DNA of 64,000 nt from Thiopseudomonas alkaliphila (GTDB lineage Bacteria > Pseudomonadota > Gammaproteobacteria > Pseudomonadales > Pseudomonadaceae), in contig NZ_CP012358.1 in assembly GCF_001267175.1 (NCBI RefSeq), forward strand, positions 1,714,501-1,778,500, written 5' to 3'. Position numbers and translations under genes: made by a program. Positions 20,641 to 30,766 of this stretch are shown piece after piece (within the stretch, counting starts at the first letter, position 1; every line of letters starts with the position of its first letter). Below the pieces are notes generated by a model that saw only the letters and a list, made by a program, of their open reading frames with translations, did not search any database and was not told where the DNA came from.

Positions 20641-21693
20641 TTAATCTTGAGACAAACGCTGACTCCATCCTGGCACGCCATCACGTATTTGCTGTGAATA
20701 GTTACTTGCCTCTGCAGCTTGTTTGGAGCGCTCGGTAATGCGTCCACGCTCGGTCAGCACAGGTAAGGGATAATCAGGTACTAAGCCGCCTTGCTCTTGC
20801 ACATAACTTGGCAAATACCCCGTAAGTAATAAGCGAGGATCTAACGGCAAACTACGACCGGTGATATGGCGCATCATGTCAAAGACGATGGTGGTGCAGT
20901 TGGCAGTGATGGTGTTATAAAAACGAGGCTGTTCAACTAAATCATTAGCCTGTTTGATATAGGCTAAAAACAGTTGCTGCATGAGCTCTTGCGGCATTTC
21001 TAAGCGATAAAGATAGCTGTCCTCGCCTCGCACATTGGGCCGTACGCCAATTGCATCGCGCTCATCGGTAGCCATAATACTCAGCTCAAAGTCTTTAAAA
21101 AAACCACCAATTTCAGAAAAGCTCTGGCCTTGTTTCTTACGGATCTCCACAGTAAAGGTCACAAATTGACCATCACTAAAGCCAAAGGACACCAGTACAT
21201 GAGCTATCGACTGCATCCCCCAGTGCGAGGTAATCATATCGACCGATTGCAGTTGGGTTAAATCATACTGCCGCGTTTCCCAACGGGGTTCATACTCGGT
21301 TTCGCTCTTCCAGTTAAAGTTACGCACGTTATGCAGGGTAACCCGACTACCCTGCACCTCACCGTGGGTCATCTGGGCCAAATCATCGGCCCAAATATGT
21401 TCATTTGATGGCTCCAGCGTATTCCACCACACCAGTAAACAACCATGTAAGACGAGATACGCTATGACGCCCTGCGTTGCCCCTCTAACCCAAAGCAGCA
21501 CCGCGCAGCTTAAGGCTAATAAACTCCACACTGCCATCCACAACACAGGTTTCGGTGCCTGATAATACAGCGCTAAATTGCCCCACAGAGTCGCTACCAA
21601 TAAGCACAGGGTAAGCATGCTTAGGCCAAGCTTAGCCCACGCCGAACGTGCCGGTCGTTGATCTGAATGAATACTATTAAGGAGTTGCTGCAT
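20641..21693 (-). CDS. DUF4105 (Lnb N-terminal-like) membrane-anchored protein
   Basis: 350 residues. Three hydrophobic segments occupy the first ~95 residues, and the rest is likely periplasmic. The soluble part resembles DUF4105, also called the Lnb N-terminal periplasmic domain, a predicted cysteine-peptidase-like fold; the NCTTIVFDM segment would hold the candidate cysteine and SHWGMQSIAHVLVSFGF a candidate histidine. The start overlaps the upstream lipoprotein-hydrolase gene by 17 nt, so the two are translationally coupled and probably act together at the envelope. Substrate unknown. Confidence 0.7.
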   Translation of the reverse strand: MQQLLNSIHSDQRPARSAWAKLGLSMLTLCLLVATLWGNLALYYQAPKPVLWMAVWSLLALSCAVLLWVRGATQGVIAYLVLHGCLLVWWNTLEPSNEHIWADDLAQMTHGEVQGSRVTLHNVRNFNWKSETEYEPRWETRQYDLTQLQSVDMITSHWGMQSIAHVLVSFGFSDGQFVTFTVEIRKKQGQSFSEIGGFFKDFELSIMATDERDAIGVRPNVRGEDSYLYRLEMPQELMQQLFLAYIKQANDLVEQPRFYNTITANCTTIVFDMMRHITGRSLPLDPRLLLTGYLPSYVQEQGGLVPDYPLPVLTERGRITERSKQAAEASNYSQQIRDGVPGWSQRLSQD

Positions 21694-23611
21694 GGGATGC
21701 TCGACTTATTTCTGCTAAATGCTGATGTAAAATTCGGCGAATTTCGACAATTGCCTCGGGAGTCTCTTGCACACTATGCCACGAAGGAATAATCAGCTCG
21801 GATACAGCCCCAGGAAGATGGGCACTCTTATAAGGCACTACCCCATCACTGGACTCATCAAGAGAAACTTTGGGCGTGTCATTGCCCATAATTGAGTGAT
21901 ACTTCACCTTGGGACTAATGGGTAAGTCTGCGGCTAAGCGCACAAAAGGATCCTGATCACTTAGATTAGCAATGCTATTCAGCGGTCGGGTTAACGCCTC
22001 ACCAGAAGCTGAGCTGGGATCTAACAATAGCTGCGCCACCTCACCAAATCGGGCCAACATACTAGCTGGCAGCTCAATAATATTAGCTGCCCAACGTGCT
22101 ACTCGGTTTTCCGCAAAGGGGGTGCCGCGATGGGGCGCCGCGACAAAGATCGCCCGACTAACGCCGGGTAACGGTTCAAACCAAGCATAAGGTTTTAATT
22201 GCTCACGCACCTTACGCTGGCGGGCCGAACTCATCTTAAAACGCTCGGTAAAGGCCTGCCAAAATAAGTCACCGGAGCTGGAAACCATTAATCGGGATAA
22301 CACCCCGCCCATGCTGTGCCCTAATAACACCACTTCATTAGAGGCAATCGCAGTGCCCGTAGGGTCAAAATGTTTTAGCGTTGTTTTAAGGGCTTCGGCA
22401 ATAGTGGCATTGTTGTAAGCAATCGGCGCATTGGTTGGGTAGTACACCTGCCAAATTTGATAGTTTTGCCGCAACTGCTCATCGCCTAATACTTCATTGG
22501 CCACGTTAATCCAGGCTTCAGGGCTACTGGCTAAGCCATGCAGCATAATTACAATCCGTCGATTAGGATCATAGGGCTGCATTAAGTACACGTGGGGCCG
22601 CTCTAAAACCTCACCGCGACCAAATAAGGTTAATAACGACTGACTGGCAAAACCTGAGCGCGCTAACCAGAGGCCATAGCCCGAGGTAAAGTTGGCAGCC
22701 AAAGGCACCTGATCACCCGCCAACTGCAAATCTTCCTTTTTGTAAGGGTCAAACCCCAACATCTGTACCCGCTGGGTTTTTAGCACCTGCTCTAAGTTTT
22801 CACCGCCAAAATCCAACATTACTGTCAATGCTGGAAAAGGTGTTTCACTAAATACCTCGTCAGCGGTAGCTTTAGTCACCACACGTTTGGCTGTAACCGC
22901 TACCAACTCTGCCCCCAGCCCATCTCGCCGGTATTGGCTGCGAATACCTTTAAAGGTTAAAGCCGCAGCTGGAATGACTTCATTAGGTACCTGCTCACCA
23001 GAAGCTAAACGTACCTCCGCTAAATTGCCTTGAATCTCCCAGTTGGCCAAGCGTATGACAAACACGCCATTTGCTTCTTGAATATCAATATCGGCTTGAT
23101 CTTGATGCTTAAAGAGCAAGGTCACTGCTTGCTGAGTAGCATAATTATAATAATCGCGGACTTGTGCTTGACGGTCCTCGAGTGCACGCTGACTGGGTTT
23201 TCTTGGGGTAAAAAATAAATAGGCATAGGCATAACGGGCGCTCTCAATATAAGCCGCAATACGCTCTGCCAGCTGTGTATTTTTGTTTTTCTCTTGATCG
23301 ATAGCTGTTTGTAACCACAGCTCTGACAAAGCCGCTAGCCGTTGCTCGCTATGCAAAGCCTCAGTTGCCACTAATGAATCGCGACAACGGGCATTTTCTT
23401 TACTACACAGACTTTCATCAATTCCAACCACCTGTAGCACACTGCCTGTGGCTGGACTTAAGGTACCTGTGGTTAAAATATCTCCCCGGCGCGCTGCCAT
23501 GTAGTCACTGGTACTGACCGAGGCCACTTTTACCCCAGCACAACCAGTGAGATACAGCGTTAATCCCAGCAATATTAGCTGGACTAACCGATAACCCGAC
23601 ACTTGCCCCAT
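21677..23611 (-). CDS. Alpha/beta-hydrolase lipoprotein
   Basis: About 644 residues from the ATG at 23611, which has AGGTGAG upstream and gives a lipoprotein signal ending LTGC. The N-terminal ~320 residues are of unknown fold. The C-terminal part is an alpha/beta hydrolase: oxyanion region MLHGLASSPEAW, nucleophile GHSMGG, and candidate Asp/His near the end (VVPYKSAHLPG and SWHSVQ). The frame is open to 23662 but without the lipobox in the right place. Likely an outer-membrane-anchored esterase or lipase. It overlaps the downstream DUF4105 gene. Confidence 0.75.
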   Translation of the reverse strand: MGQVSGYRLVQLILLGLTLYLTGCAGVKVASVSTSDYMAARRGDILTTGTLSPATGSVLQVVGIDESLCSKENARCRDSLVATEALHSEQRLAALSELWLQTAIDQEKNKNTQLAERIAAYIESARYAYAYLFFTPRKPSQRALEDRQAQVRDYYNYATQQAVTLLFKHQDQADIDIQEANGVFVIRLANWEIQGNLAEVRLASGEQVPNEVIPAAALTFKGIRSQYRRDGLGAELVAVTAKRVVTKATADEVFSETPFPALTVMLDFGGENLEQVLKTQRVQMLGFDPYKKEDLQLAGDQVPLAANFTSGYGLWLARSGFASQSLLTLFGRGEVLERPHVYLMQPYDPNRRIVIMLHGLASSPEAWINVANEVLGDEQLRQNYQIWQVYYPTNAPIAYNNATIAEALKTTLKHFDPTGTAIASNEVVLLGHSMGGVLSRLMVSSSGDLFWQAFTERFKMSSARQRKVREQLKPYAWFEPLPGVSRAIFVAAPHRGTPFAENRVARWAANIIELPASMLARFGEVAQLLLDPSSASGEALTRPLNSIANLSDQDPFVRLAADLPISPKVKYHSIMGNDTPKVSLDESSDGVVPYKSAHLPGAVSELIIPSWHSVQETPEAIVEIRRILHQHLAEISRASHAATP

Positions 23612-23785
23612 GCTATTTCGCTCACCTAAATATGTATCGGCTATCGCCGCCATGAATACCAAGAAAATAGCGCATAGCTTACACAGTCGCCGCCCGCGAT
23701 TAAATATCCATGCCCAGATTCAATTTTTCCCAGTGACTAAATCAATTTGTTTTATACTGCACGCCATTCTTAATGAGGCAGAACG

Positions 23786-25324
23786 ATGAGTAAAAAATTA
23801 GTAGCGGTAATAGCCGCAGTAGGCTTGGCTTACACTGGCGCTTCTTGGTACTTCGGTAAAAGTTACGAAGACAACACCTACGCCATTGTGCAAAATGCGA
23901 ATCAGGATTTACGCCAATTTTTTGGAGTTGAAGCACCACAGATCGCAATTGCTGACTATCAACGCGGCATCTTTAGCTCAACCGCTAGCTACAGTATTAA
24001 CTTTGAGCAAGCAGGCAGTGGTGAATCGCTACGCTTACATGACCAAATTCAGCATGGGCCAATACCGGGTTTATTACAGGGCAAACCACAATTTGGCTTA
24101 GCTCACTCCTCTATTACTCTACCGAAAACCGACGACTACCAAGAGCTATTTGCGATCACCCAACAACAATCGCCATTTCAGCTAGACACCTTGCTTAGCT
24201 TTAATTTAAATGCCGACAGCACTCTAAATGTCATAGCCATGAATCACACCAGCGCCAAAGGCGATAAGGTTGATTTTGCCGGTGCCCAGCTGCAGCTTAA
24301 AAGCAGCAATAATCTGCGTGACTTCACCCTAAGTGGCGAAATTCAGCCCTTAACCATTGAGTCACAGACAGATGAAACACAAGCGTTTCGCCTTGCTAAA
24401 CAAAGCCTAAAAGGCCATCTATCCGACTTTAATGGCGCAACTCAGTCGAGTGCTTTCGAGTACCTACTAGAAGGGGCGGATATTGTGCAGCGCGATCAGT
24501 CAAGCGTGCAGCTCAAGCAATTTAGCCTAAAGCAATCCGACGCTGCCACTGATCATCTGCTGAGCTTTAATGGCCAATACCAACTGCATGAGTTACTCAT
24601 TGATGGTCAGTCCATTGGCCAGTTTACCCTTGGCTTTAATGGTAAAAACTTTGACCAAAAAATTTATCGCGAGCTATTAGATCTCGCCAAAGTCGGATTA
24701 CAAGACTCACCTGATGCACAAATGGCTGCCCAGGCTAAGGTTGGCTTTTTAGTGCTAGAACTGCTAAATAAAAACCCCGAGCTCAAACTAACCCCTATTA
24801 GCTGGCGCAATGCGGCGGGTGAGTCAAACCTAAACTTTAATTTAACCCTAGCCACTCCCCAAGGATTAGATGTGCTAGGTAACCCTCAGCAAGCTGCCAG
24901 CGAAATTTTACAAGACATCGGTTTAAGCATGGATTTATCCCTGCCAATGTTGCAACAAGCGGCCGAGACCTTGATGGAAACTGAAGACTTTGCCGAGTTT
25001 CAGCAGCAACTTCCCCTATTAATTGAGCAGGCCAGTGCTGAAGGACTTATTACCCAAGAAGCCGAACGGGTAAAGCTAGCGCTGAGTTTTAAACAGGGCA
25101 TCACCCAACTCAATGGTCAAACCATTGCTCCAGAAGAGTTAGCCTTGTTATTCCAATTACTCGGCTCTCAATTCTCAGCGCATGAGATAGAGTACGATGA
25201 GTCTGAGTGGGAGCTTGAAGATGAGGATTACCCTGAGGATGAGCAAGACGCTGAGGAGTATGACTCTGAAGAGCAAGAAGAATACGCCCCAGCCTTAGAA
25301 ACTGAGGCGTTAGAGCAAAAATAA
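23786..25324 (+). CDS. DUF945 (YdgA/YihF-like) family protein
   Basis: 512 residues. One N-terminal hydrophobic segment (VAVIAAVGLAYTGASWYFG) suggests a membrane anchor or uncleaved signal, with the rest outside the cytoplasm. The start and the ADYQRGIFSS block fit DUF945, whose function is unsettled. The last ~50 residues are strongly acidic (Asp/Glu-rich). It is transcribed away from the lipoprotein-hydrolase gene; a TATACT at 23753-23758 could be its -10. Confidence 0.75.
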   Translation: MSKKLVAVIAAVGLAYTGASWYFGKSYEDNTYAIVQNANQDLRQFFGVEAPQIAIADYQRGIFSSTASYSINFEQAGSGESLRLHDQIQHGPIPGLLQGKPQFGLAHSSITLPKTDDYQELFAITQQQSPFQLDTLLSFNLNADSTLNVIAMNHTSAKGDKVDFAGAQLQLKSSNNLRDFTLSGEIQPLTIESQTDETQAFRLAKQSLKGHLSDFNGATQSSAFEYLLEGADIVQRDQSSVQLKQFSLKQSDAATDHLLSFNGQYQLHELLIDGQSIGQFTLGFNGKNFDQKIYRELLDLAKVGLQDSPDAQMAAQAKVGFLVLELLNKNPELKLTPISWRNAAGESNLNFNLTLATPQGLDVLGNPQQAASEILQDIGLSMDLSLPMLQQAAETLMETEDFAEFQQQLPLLIEQASAEGLITQEAERVKLALSFKQGITQLNGQTIAPEELALLFQLLGSQFSAHEIEYDESEWELEDEDYPEDEQDAEEYDSEEQEEYAPALETEALEQK

Positions 25325-25332
25325 CCGCTGTT

Positions 25333-25368
25333 GATCGCCTGTTACTGCACTTAAAGTAACAAGCGATC
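25333..25368. terminator. Hairpin between convergent DUF945 gene and bioA
   Basis: GATCGCCTGTTACT pairs with AGTAACAAGCGATC with one mismatch around a short loop. It lies between two convergent genes, so it probably serves both. Confidence 0.55.
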
Positions 25369-25383
25369 GACTTGAGTGATGCT

Positions 25384-26736
25384 TTAGTCTTTTACTGCTA
25401 GCTCAATGCCGGCAGTAGCCACTTCAGCCAACCAGTCAATTTGCTCTGGGGTAATGATATAGGGAGGTAAAAAGTACACCACATTACCCAGTGGACGTAA
25501 TAACGCCCCTTGCTGCATCGCGTACTCAAACACCTTCATGCCACGGCGTTCTTGCCAAGCAAACGGCGTTTTATTGGCTTTATCTTTTACCATTTCAATC
25601 GCCAACACCATACCGGTTTGACGCACTTCTGCGACATGGGGATGATCCTGTAAGTGCGCAGTAGCTTGTGCCATGTGCTGAGCCAGCTGCTGGTTCTTAG
25701 CAATCACATTGTCTTGCGCAAAAATATCCAACGTAGCTAACGCTGCAGCACAGGCCAGAGGGTTACCAGTGTAAGTATGCGAATGTAAGAACGCCTTGAG
25801 CGAGTCGTAATTATCATAAAACGCATCATAAATTTGATTGGTCGTCATCACTGCCGCAAGCGGTAAGTAACCACCGGTTAGCGCTTTAGATAACACCATA
25901 AAGTCTGGGGTAATACCTGCTTGCTCACAGGCAAACATACTGCCGGTACGGCCAAAGCCCATGGCAATTTCATCGACAATTAAATGTACACCGTACTCAT
26001 CACAGGCTTGACGTAACAGAGTCAAATAAATCGGATGGTACATGCGCATGCCGCCAGCACCTTGCACTAACGGCTCTAAAATCACTGCCGATAGTTCATG
26101 ATGATGCTGCTCCAAGGTTTGACGCATAGCTTCAAACATAAAGCGACTGTGCTCTTCCCAGCTAACGCCCGGCGCCCGATGATAACAATCAGGACTGGGC
26201 ACTTTAATCGCATCAAATAACAAAGCTTTGTAAGTCTCGGTATACAAGGCCACGTCACTGACCGACATGGTGCCTAAGGTTTCGCCATGATAACCATTGG
26301 TAATGGTAGCAAAACGTTTTTTCTCCGGTTTACCCAGATTTAGCCAGTAGTGATGGCTCATTTTCAGCGCCACTTCAATACTGGCCGAACCATTATCGGC
26401 ATAAAATACTTTGTCTAAACCGGCTGGCGTGATCTGCACTAAACGCTCTGATAGCTCGATCACCGGTTGATGGGTAAAACCTGCCAACATCAGATGCTCT
26501 AATTGATCAACCTGATCTTTAATGCGCTGATTAATCCGTGGATTGGCATGCCCAAAAATATTCGTCCACCAAGAGCTCACTGCATCCAGATAACGGTTAC
26601 CGTCAAAGTCCTCAAGCCAAATCCCCTGGGCTTTTTTAATCGGAACTAAGGGCAAGGTTTCGTGATCTTTCATTTGTGTGCAAGGATGCCAAACTACGGC
26701 TAGATCGCGCTGCATCCAATGATTATTTGAACTCAC
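25384..26736 (-). CDS. bioA: Adenosylmethionine-8-amino-7-oxononanoate aminotransferase
   Basis: PLP-dependent transaminase that makes 7,8-diaminopelargonate from KAPA and SAM in biotin synthesis. 450 residues from the GTG at 26736, which has TTTTGGAG upstream; the frame extends to 26802 without support. Family sequence is typical: MQRDLAVVWHPCTQMKDHE near the start, the PLP-phosphate region DNGSASIEVALKM, the Asp of VDEIAMGFGRTG, and the lysine in LSKALTGGYLPLA. Other bio genes are not nearby, as is usual for bioA in Pseudomonas. Confidence 0.95.
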   Translation of the reverse strand: MSSNNHWMQRDLAVVWHPCTQMKDHETLPLVPIKKAQGIWLEDFDGNRYLDAVSSWWTNIFGHANPRINQRIKDQVDQLEHLMLAGFTHQPVIELSERLVQITPAGLDKVFYADNGSASIEVALKMSHHYWLNLGKPEKKRFATITNGYHGETLGTMSVSDVALYTETYKALLFDAIKVPSPDCYHRAPGVSWEEHSRFMFEAMRQTLEQHHHELSAVILEPLVQGAGGMRMYHPIYLTLLRQACDEYGVHLIVDEIAMGFGRTGSMFACEQAGITPDFMVLSKALTGGYLPLAAVMTTNQIYDAFYDNYDSLKAFLHSHTYTGNPLACAAALATLDIFAQDNVIAKNQQLAQHMAQATAHLQDHPHVAEVRQTGMVLAIEMVKDKANKTPFAWQERRGMKVFEYAMQQGALLRPLGNVVYFLPPYIITPEQIDWLAEVATAGIELAVKD

Positions 26737-26884
26737 TGCGGTACTCCAAAAGGAACAAAAAAACCTGAACAGCCTAGCAGATGTCACCGAGACAACAAGC
26801 AATCAGTCCACCAAAGAAGGATCGAGCGCTATACTGAGCCTTCACTCTGCAGTCACTTTTTATTCAATGAATTGATCAACTTTT

Positions 26885-27697
26885 ATGCCTGAATTACCCG
26901 AAGTAGAAACCACCCGCCGTGGCATTGAGCCGCACCTGCTGAACCAACGTGTAATCCAAGTGATTGTGCGTCATCCTCGCTTGCGCTGGCCGATTCCTGA
27001 AGACTTGGATATTCGTTTGTCGGGGCAAAGCATCCTAGCGGTCGAGCGCCGCGCCAAGTACTTAATGATCCACGCAGAAGTGGGCACTTTATTATGCCAT
27101 CTCGGCATGTCAGGGAGCTTGCGTTTGGTGCCGGCAAATACCTCAGCTGAAAAACATGACCATGTGGATATTGTGCTGGAATCAGGGCAAGCTCTGCGTT
27201 ATACCGACCCACGTCGTTTTGGTGCGATGCTCTGGACCCATGATCCACTCAATCATCAGTTACTTAGTAAACTAGGCCCTGAACCTCTGTCACCGGAGTT
27301 TGATGGTAAACGTTTATTTGACTGCTCGCGCAAGCGCAGTATGGCAGTCAAACCCTTTATTATGGATAACGCCGTAGTGGTGGGCGTGGGTAATATTTAT
27401 GCCAGCGAAGCGTTATTTAAAGCAGGGATTGATCCTCGCCGCGAAGCCAAATCTATCTCCAGGGCGCGCTACGATAAACTTGCCGACGAGATTAAAAAGG
27501 TACTGGCCTACGCCATTGAGCGCGGTGGCACCACCTTACGCGACTTTGTCGGTGGCGATGGTAAGCCAGGGTACTTTCAGCAAGAGCTATTTGTCTATGG
27601 CCGCACTGATCAACCCTGTAAAGTCTGCGGTAGCCTATTAAAAGACATTAAATTGGGCCAACGTGCTAGTGTGTACTGCCCTCGCTGCCAACGTTAA
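26885..27697 (+). CDS. mutM: Formamidopyrimidine-DNA glycosylase
   Basis: Base-excision repair enzyme removing 8-oxoguanine and formamidopyrimidines, with AP-lyase activity. 270 residues. The mature N-terminal proline and adjacent glutamate ([12 protein letters not shown]) are the catalytic residues. The helix-two-turn-helix ([13 protein letters not shown]) and C-terminal zinc finger (CKVCG...CPRCQR) are intact. It begins a probable operon with a TauE-like gene, lgt and thyA. Confidence 0.96.
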   Translation: MPELPEVETTRRGIEPHLLNQRVIQVIVRHPRLRWPIPEDLDIRLSGQSILAVERRAKYLMIHAEVGTLLCHLGMSGSLRLVPANTSAEKHDHVDIVLESGQALRYTDPRRFGAMLWTHDPLNHQLLSKLGPEPLSPEFDGKRLFDCSRKRSMAVKPFIMDNAVVVGVGNIYASEALFKAGIDPRREAKSISRARYDKLADEIKKVLAYAIERGGTTLRDFVGGDGKPGYFQQELFVYGRTDQPCKVCGSLLKDIKLGQRASVYCPRCQR

Positions 27698-27712
27698 GAC
27701 TAGGAACCTGCT

Positions 27713-28498
27713 ATGGAGTTTGCGTTATATCTACTGCTGGGTGCAGCCGCTGGGGTATTAGCCGGCTTGTTTGGGGTCGGTGGTGGCTTAATTATTGTTC
27801 CTGCTCTGGTATTTAGCTTTACTGCCCAAGGCATTGCCACTGAAGTACTGACTCATTTGGCAGTTGGCACTTCCTTAGCCAGCATTATTTTTACCTCAAT
27901 TAATTCAGTGATTGCTCACCATAAAAAAGGCGCCGTGCGTTGGCAATTATTTAAATGGCTGGCGCTAGGTATTATTGGCGGCTCGGCCTTAGGTGCGATT
28001 ACCGCGGCTTATATTCAAGGCCCAACTTTACAGAAGATTATTGGTGGATTTGCCATTATTATTGCTCTGCAGATGGCCTTAGAACTCAAACCCAAAGCCT
28101 CTGGCAGTATGCCTACTAGCCCCGAATTAGCTACCGCCGGTGGTGTCATTGGTTGGGCTTCAGCAATTTTTGGCATTGGCGGAGGTTCTTTAACTGTGCC
28201 TTACTTAGTTTGGCGCAGTGTCCCTATGCAACAAGCGGTGGCCACTTCCGCTGCGTGCGGACTACCCACTGCCACTGCCGGAGCCTTTATGTTTGCCGCC
28301 ACCGGCTGGCATAATCCCAGCTTGCCTGACTGGAGTTTAGGCTTTATTTATTTACCTGCTTTAGTTGGAATTGCCGCCACCTCTATGTTTTTTGCCCGCG
28401 TTGGCGCCCAGCTGGCACACCGCTTATCGCCGGTGTTACTCAAACGCTTATTCGCAGTGTTTTTACTCGGCGTTGGCGTTAGCTTTTTTACTTTATAA
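27713..28498 (+). CDS. TauE/SafE-family anion exporter
   Basis: Inner-membrane protein of 261 residues with about seven or eight hydrophobic segments. The two family repeats are visible: [15 protein letters not shown] near residue 19 and [16 protein letters not shown] near 150. The family exports sulfite, sulfoacetate or related anions. In Pseudomonas a homologue precedes lgt as here, so the position is conserved and does not tell the substrate. Confidence 0.85.
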   Translation: MEFALYLLLGAAAGVLAGLFGVGGGLIIVPALVFSFTAQGIATEVLTHLAVGTSLASIIFTSINSVIAHHKKGAVRWQLFKWLALGIIGGSALGAITAAYIQGPTLQKIIGGFAIIIALQMALELKPKASGSMPTSPELATAGGVIGWASAIFGIGGGSLTVPYLVWRSVPMQQAVATSAACGLPTATAGAFMFAATGWHNPSLPDWSLGFIYLPALVGIAATSMFFARVGAQLAHRLSPVLLKRLFAVFLLGVGVSFFTL

Positions 28499-28506
28499 AG
28501 GATGCA

Positions 28507-29331
28507 ATGATTGTGCTGACTTTCCCCAATATTGACCCAGTCGCCATTGCCATTGGCCCCCTAAGTATCCACTGGTATGGCTTAATGTATTTAATTGGAA
28601 TTGGCGCTGCCTGGTTTTTAGCCGGTCGCCGCTTGCACCAATTTGAACCTAGCTGGACTAAAGAAACACTCTCCGATTTAGTCTTCGCCTGCGCATTGGG
28701 GGTTATTCTTGGCGGCAGATTAGGCTATGTGCTGTTTTATGATTTAGCCAGTTATATCAATGAGCCAATGCGGGTACTACAAATCTGGAAAGGCGGCATG
28801 TCCTTTCATGGCGGATTAATTGGTGTGCTCTTAGCGGTGATTTGGTTTAGCCGCAAACACCATAAAACGTTTTTCCAAGTGACTGACTTTATTGCCCCTG
28901 TGGTACCACTTGGTCTTGGTACAGGACGGATTGGTAACTTTATTAACGCCGAACTCTGGGGCAAGCCAACCGATGCTTGGTACGGCATGATCTTTCCTAC
29001 TGACCCCAGTCAGCTGGCACGCCATCCTTCGCAGCTGTATCAATTTGCCTTAGAGGGCGTGGCGCTGTTCTTAATTTTATGGATCTTCTCCCGTAAACCT
29101 CGGCCAACCATGGCTGTGTCTGGCATGTTCTTACTGTTTTACGGTATCTTCCGCTTTGCAGTGGAGTTTGTTCGGGTGCCCGATGAGCAGCTGGGTTACC
29201 TTGCTTTTGACTGGCTGACTATGGGCCAAGTGCTATGCTTGCCAATGATTCTAGGCGGCCTTGCACTGATCACCTGGGCCTATAATAAACGCCCCAATAC
29301 CACTACTTTTGCTAACACACAGATTAACTGA
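28507..29331 (+). CDS. lgt: Prolipoprotein diacylglyceryl transferase
   Basis: Adds diacylglycerol from phosphatidylglycerol to the lipobox cysteine of prolipoproteins at the inner membrane. 274 residues, about seven membrane segments. The signature around [11 protein letters not shown] and [16 protein letters not shown] (Lgt signature, residues ~100-158) is intact, as is the DEQLGYLAF region near the end. It starts 8 nt after the TauE-like gene and ends 5 nt before thyA. Confidence 0.96.
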   Translation: MIVLTFPNIDPVAIAIGPLSIHWYGLMYLIGIGAAWFLAGRRLHQFEPSWTKETLSDLVFACALGVILGGRLGYVLFYDLASYINEPMRVLQIWKGGMSFHGGLIGVLLAVIWFSRKHHKTFFQVTDFIAPVVPLGLGTGRIGNFINAELWGKPTDAWYGMIFPTDPSQLARHPSQLYQFALEGVALFLILWIFSRKPRPTMAVSGMFLLFYGIFRFAVEFVRVPDEQLGYLAFDWLTMGQVLCLPMILGGLALITWAYNKRPNTTTFANTQIN

Positions 29332-29336
29332 GTCCG

Positions 29337-30131
29337 ATGAAACAATATTTAGATTTAATGCGTCATGTACGCGAGCACGGCACCTTTAAAGCAGACCGCA
29401 CAGGCACAGGGACTTACAGTGTGTTTGGCTATCAAATGCGCTTTAACCTGGCTGAAGGTTTCCCCCTTGTCACCACCAAAAAATGCCATCTCAAATCAAT
29501 CATTCATGAGTTGCTATGGTTTTTGCAGGGCGATACCAACATTCGCTATTTAAAAGAAAATGGCGTGCGGATTTGGGACGAATGGGCCGATGAGCAAGGC
29601 AATTTAGGCCCTGTGTATGGCTATCAATGGCGCAGTTGGCCAGCGCCCAATGGTGAGTCAATTGATCAAATCAGTAAACTGATTGAAATGATCAAAACTA
29701 ACCCCGACTCACGCCGTTTAATCGTCAGCGCTTGGAATCCGGCCCTAGTCGATGAAATGGCTTTGCCACCTTGCCACGCGCTGTTTCAGTTCTATGTCGC
29801 CGATGGCAAGCTAAGTTGTCAGTTGTATCAGCGCTCAGCCGATATCTTCTTAGGCGTGCCCTTTAATATTGCCAGCTACGCCCTACTCACCATGATGATC
29901 GCTCAAGTGTGTAACCTACAACTGGGCGATTTTATTTGGACTGGCGGTGACTGCCACCTTTACAGCAACCACTTAGAACAAGCCGACGAACAACTGACCC
30001 GCGCGCCTTATGCCTTGCCACAGATGCAAATCAACCCTGAAGTAACGGATATTTTTGAGTTTAAGTTTGAAGATTTTGAACTGCAAAACTATCAAGCGCA
30101 TCCACATATTAAGGCAACCGTAGCGGTTTAA
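29337..30131 (+). CDS. thyA: Thymidylate synthase
   Basis: Converts dUMP to dTMP with methylene-tetrahydrofolate. 264 residues, the short bacterial form. The nucleophile is the cysteine in [11 protein letters not shown] near residue 146; the [17 protein letters not shown] dUMP/folate block and the arginine in [12 protein letters not shown] are intact. It closes the mutM-TauE-lgt-thyA run and is followed by a strong terminator. Confidence 0.97.
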   Translation: MKQYLDLMRHVREHGTFKADRTGTGTYSVFGYQMRFNLAEGFPLVTTKKCHLKSIIHELLWFLQGDTNIRYLKENGVRIWDEWADEQGNLGPVYGYQWRSWPAPNGESIDQISKLIEMIKTNPDSRRLIVSAWNPALVDEMALPPCHALFQFYVADGKLSCQLYQRSADIFLGVPFNIASYALLTMMIAQVCNLQLGDFIWTGGDCHLYSNHLEQADEQLTRAPYALPQMQINPEVTDIFEFKFEDFELQNYQAHPHIKATVAV

Positions 30132-30150
30132 CTCATTACCTTGCAGACAA

Positions 30151-30185
30151 AACAATGCCCGATCAGCGTCGGGCATTGTTGTTTT
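30151..30185. terminator. Bidirectional terminator after thyA
   Basis: A perfect 12-bp stem (AACAATGCCCGA / TCGGGCATTGTT), 6-nt loop, GTTTT on the plus strand and AAAAC-type A-run on the other side, so it also serves the convergent DUF4282 gene. Confidence 0.8.
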
Positions 30186-30204
30186 AATGCAGCTTAACGG
30201 CCAA

Positions 30205-30489
30205 TTAGTCGTTGCGCTTACCTTGCTCTACTAGCTTTTCTAAGTTTTGATTAATCTTAAAAAACACCAGCATCAGCTCAAACACTAAGCGCACATAGAG
30301 TAACGCTAAAGGTAAACCAATCAACAGCATCATCAACCCTGAAAAAAATGATGAGGCAAACATTACCGCAAAGCTAGCGCCAATCATGGCGAAGGTCACT
30401 ACCAATAAAACAAACCAATACAGATAAGTACTGATTTTTAATGTAATTAGCTGATTAAAGAAAAAGATATCTTTTAGATTAAACTTCAT
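30205..30489 (-). CDS. DUF4282 small membrane protein
   Basis: 94 residues with two membrane segments (YWFVLLVVTFAMIGASFAVM and a following LMMLLIGLPLALLYV stretch) and a C-terminal motif VRLVFELMLVFFKINQNLEKL typical of DUF4282. Function unknown. It is alone on the minus strand between thyA and the nrdD promoter. Confidence 0.75.
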   Translation of the reverse strand: MKFNLKDIFFFNQLITLKISTYLYWFVLLVVTFAMIGASFAVMFASSFFSGLMMLLIGLPLALLYVRLVFELMLVFFKINQNLEKLVEQGKRND

Positions 30490-30665
30490 GAAATTCCCTT
30501 TAATAAGAGTAAGTGAATGAGAAGTAGCTTATCTTAACTGATTAGGTGAGCAAAAAACTGCTGCAATCCACCCAATCAGTAGCCTTAGCACAATAATTCA
30601 CTGCCCTAGTACCTTAGCTTAAGTTTTACACCCTCCTTATGGCACACTACTCACCCTGCAATTTC

Positions 30666-30679
30666 TTGATACGGATCAA
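30666..30679 (+). promoter_or_regulatory. FNR/Anr box upstream of nrdD
   Basis: TTGAT-ACGG-ATCAA is an exact match to the FNR/Anr consensus. Its centre lies about 31 bp before a TCTAAT hexamer (30701-30706), so the predicted start of transcription near 30713 puts the box at about -41, the standard activating position. Confidence 0.85.
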
Positions 30680-30708
30680 GCCCACTTTTTACCCTTCAGC
30701 TCTAATGC

Positions 30709-30724
30709 ACACCACATATAGTTA
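30709..30724 (+). promoter_or_regulatory. NrdR box 1 upstream of nrdD
   Basis: ACACCACATATAGTTA matches the NrdR consensus (acaCwAtATaTwGtgt) at most positions. It overlaps the predicted transcription start and is exactly 30 bp from box 2, the same face of the helix. Confidence 0.6.
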
Positions 30725-30738
30725 ATTTTAAAATAAAA

Positions 30739-30754
30739 ACACCATATATTGTGT
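30739..30754 (+). promoter_or_regulatory. NrdR box 2 upstream of nrdD
   Basis: ACACCATATATTGTGT is an almost perfect NrdR box (one deviation at the fifth base) 12 bp before the nrdD start codon. Paired boxes three helical turns apart are the usual NrdR operator, used to repress ribonucleotide reductase genes when dATP is high. Confidence 0.8.
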
Positions 30755-30766
30755 ATCGAGGCGTAT

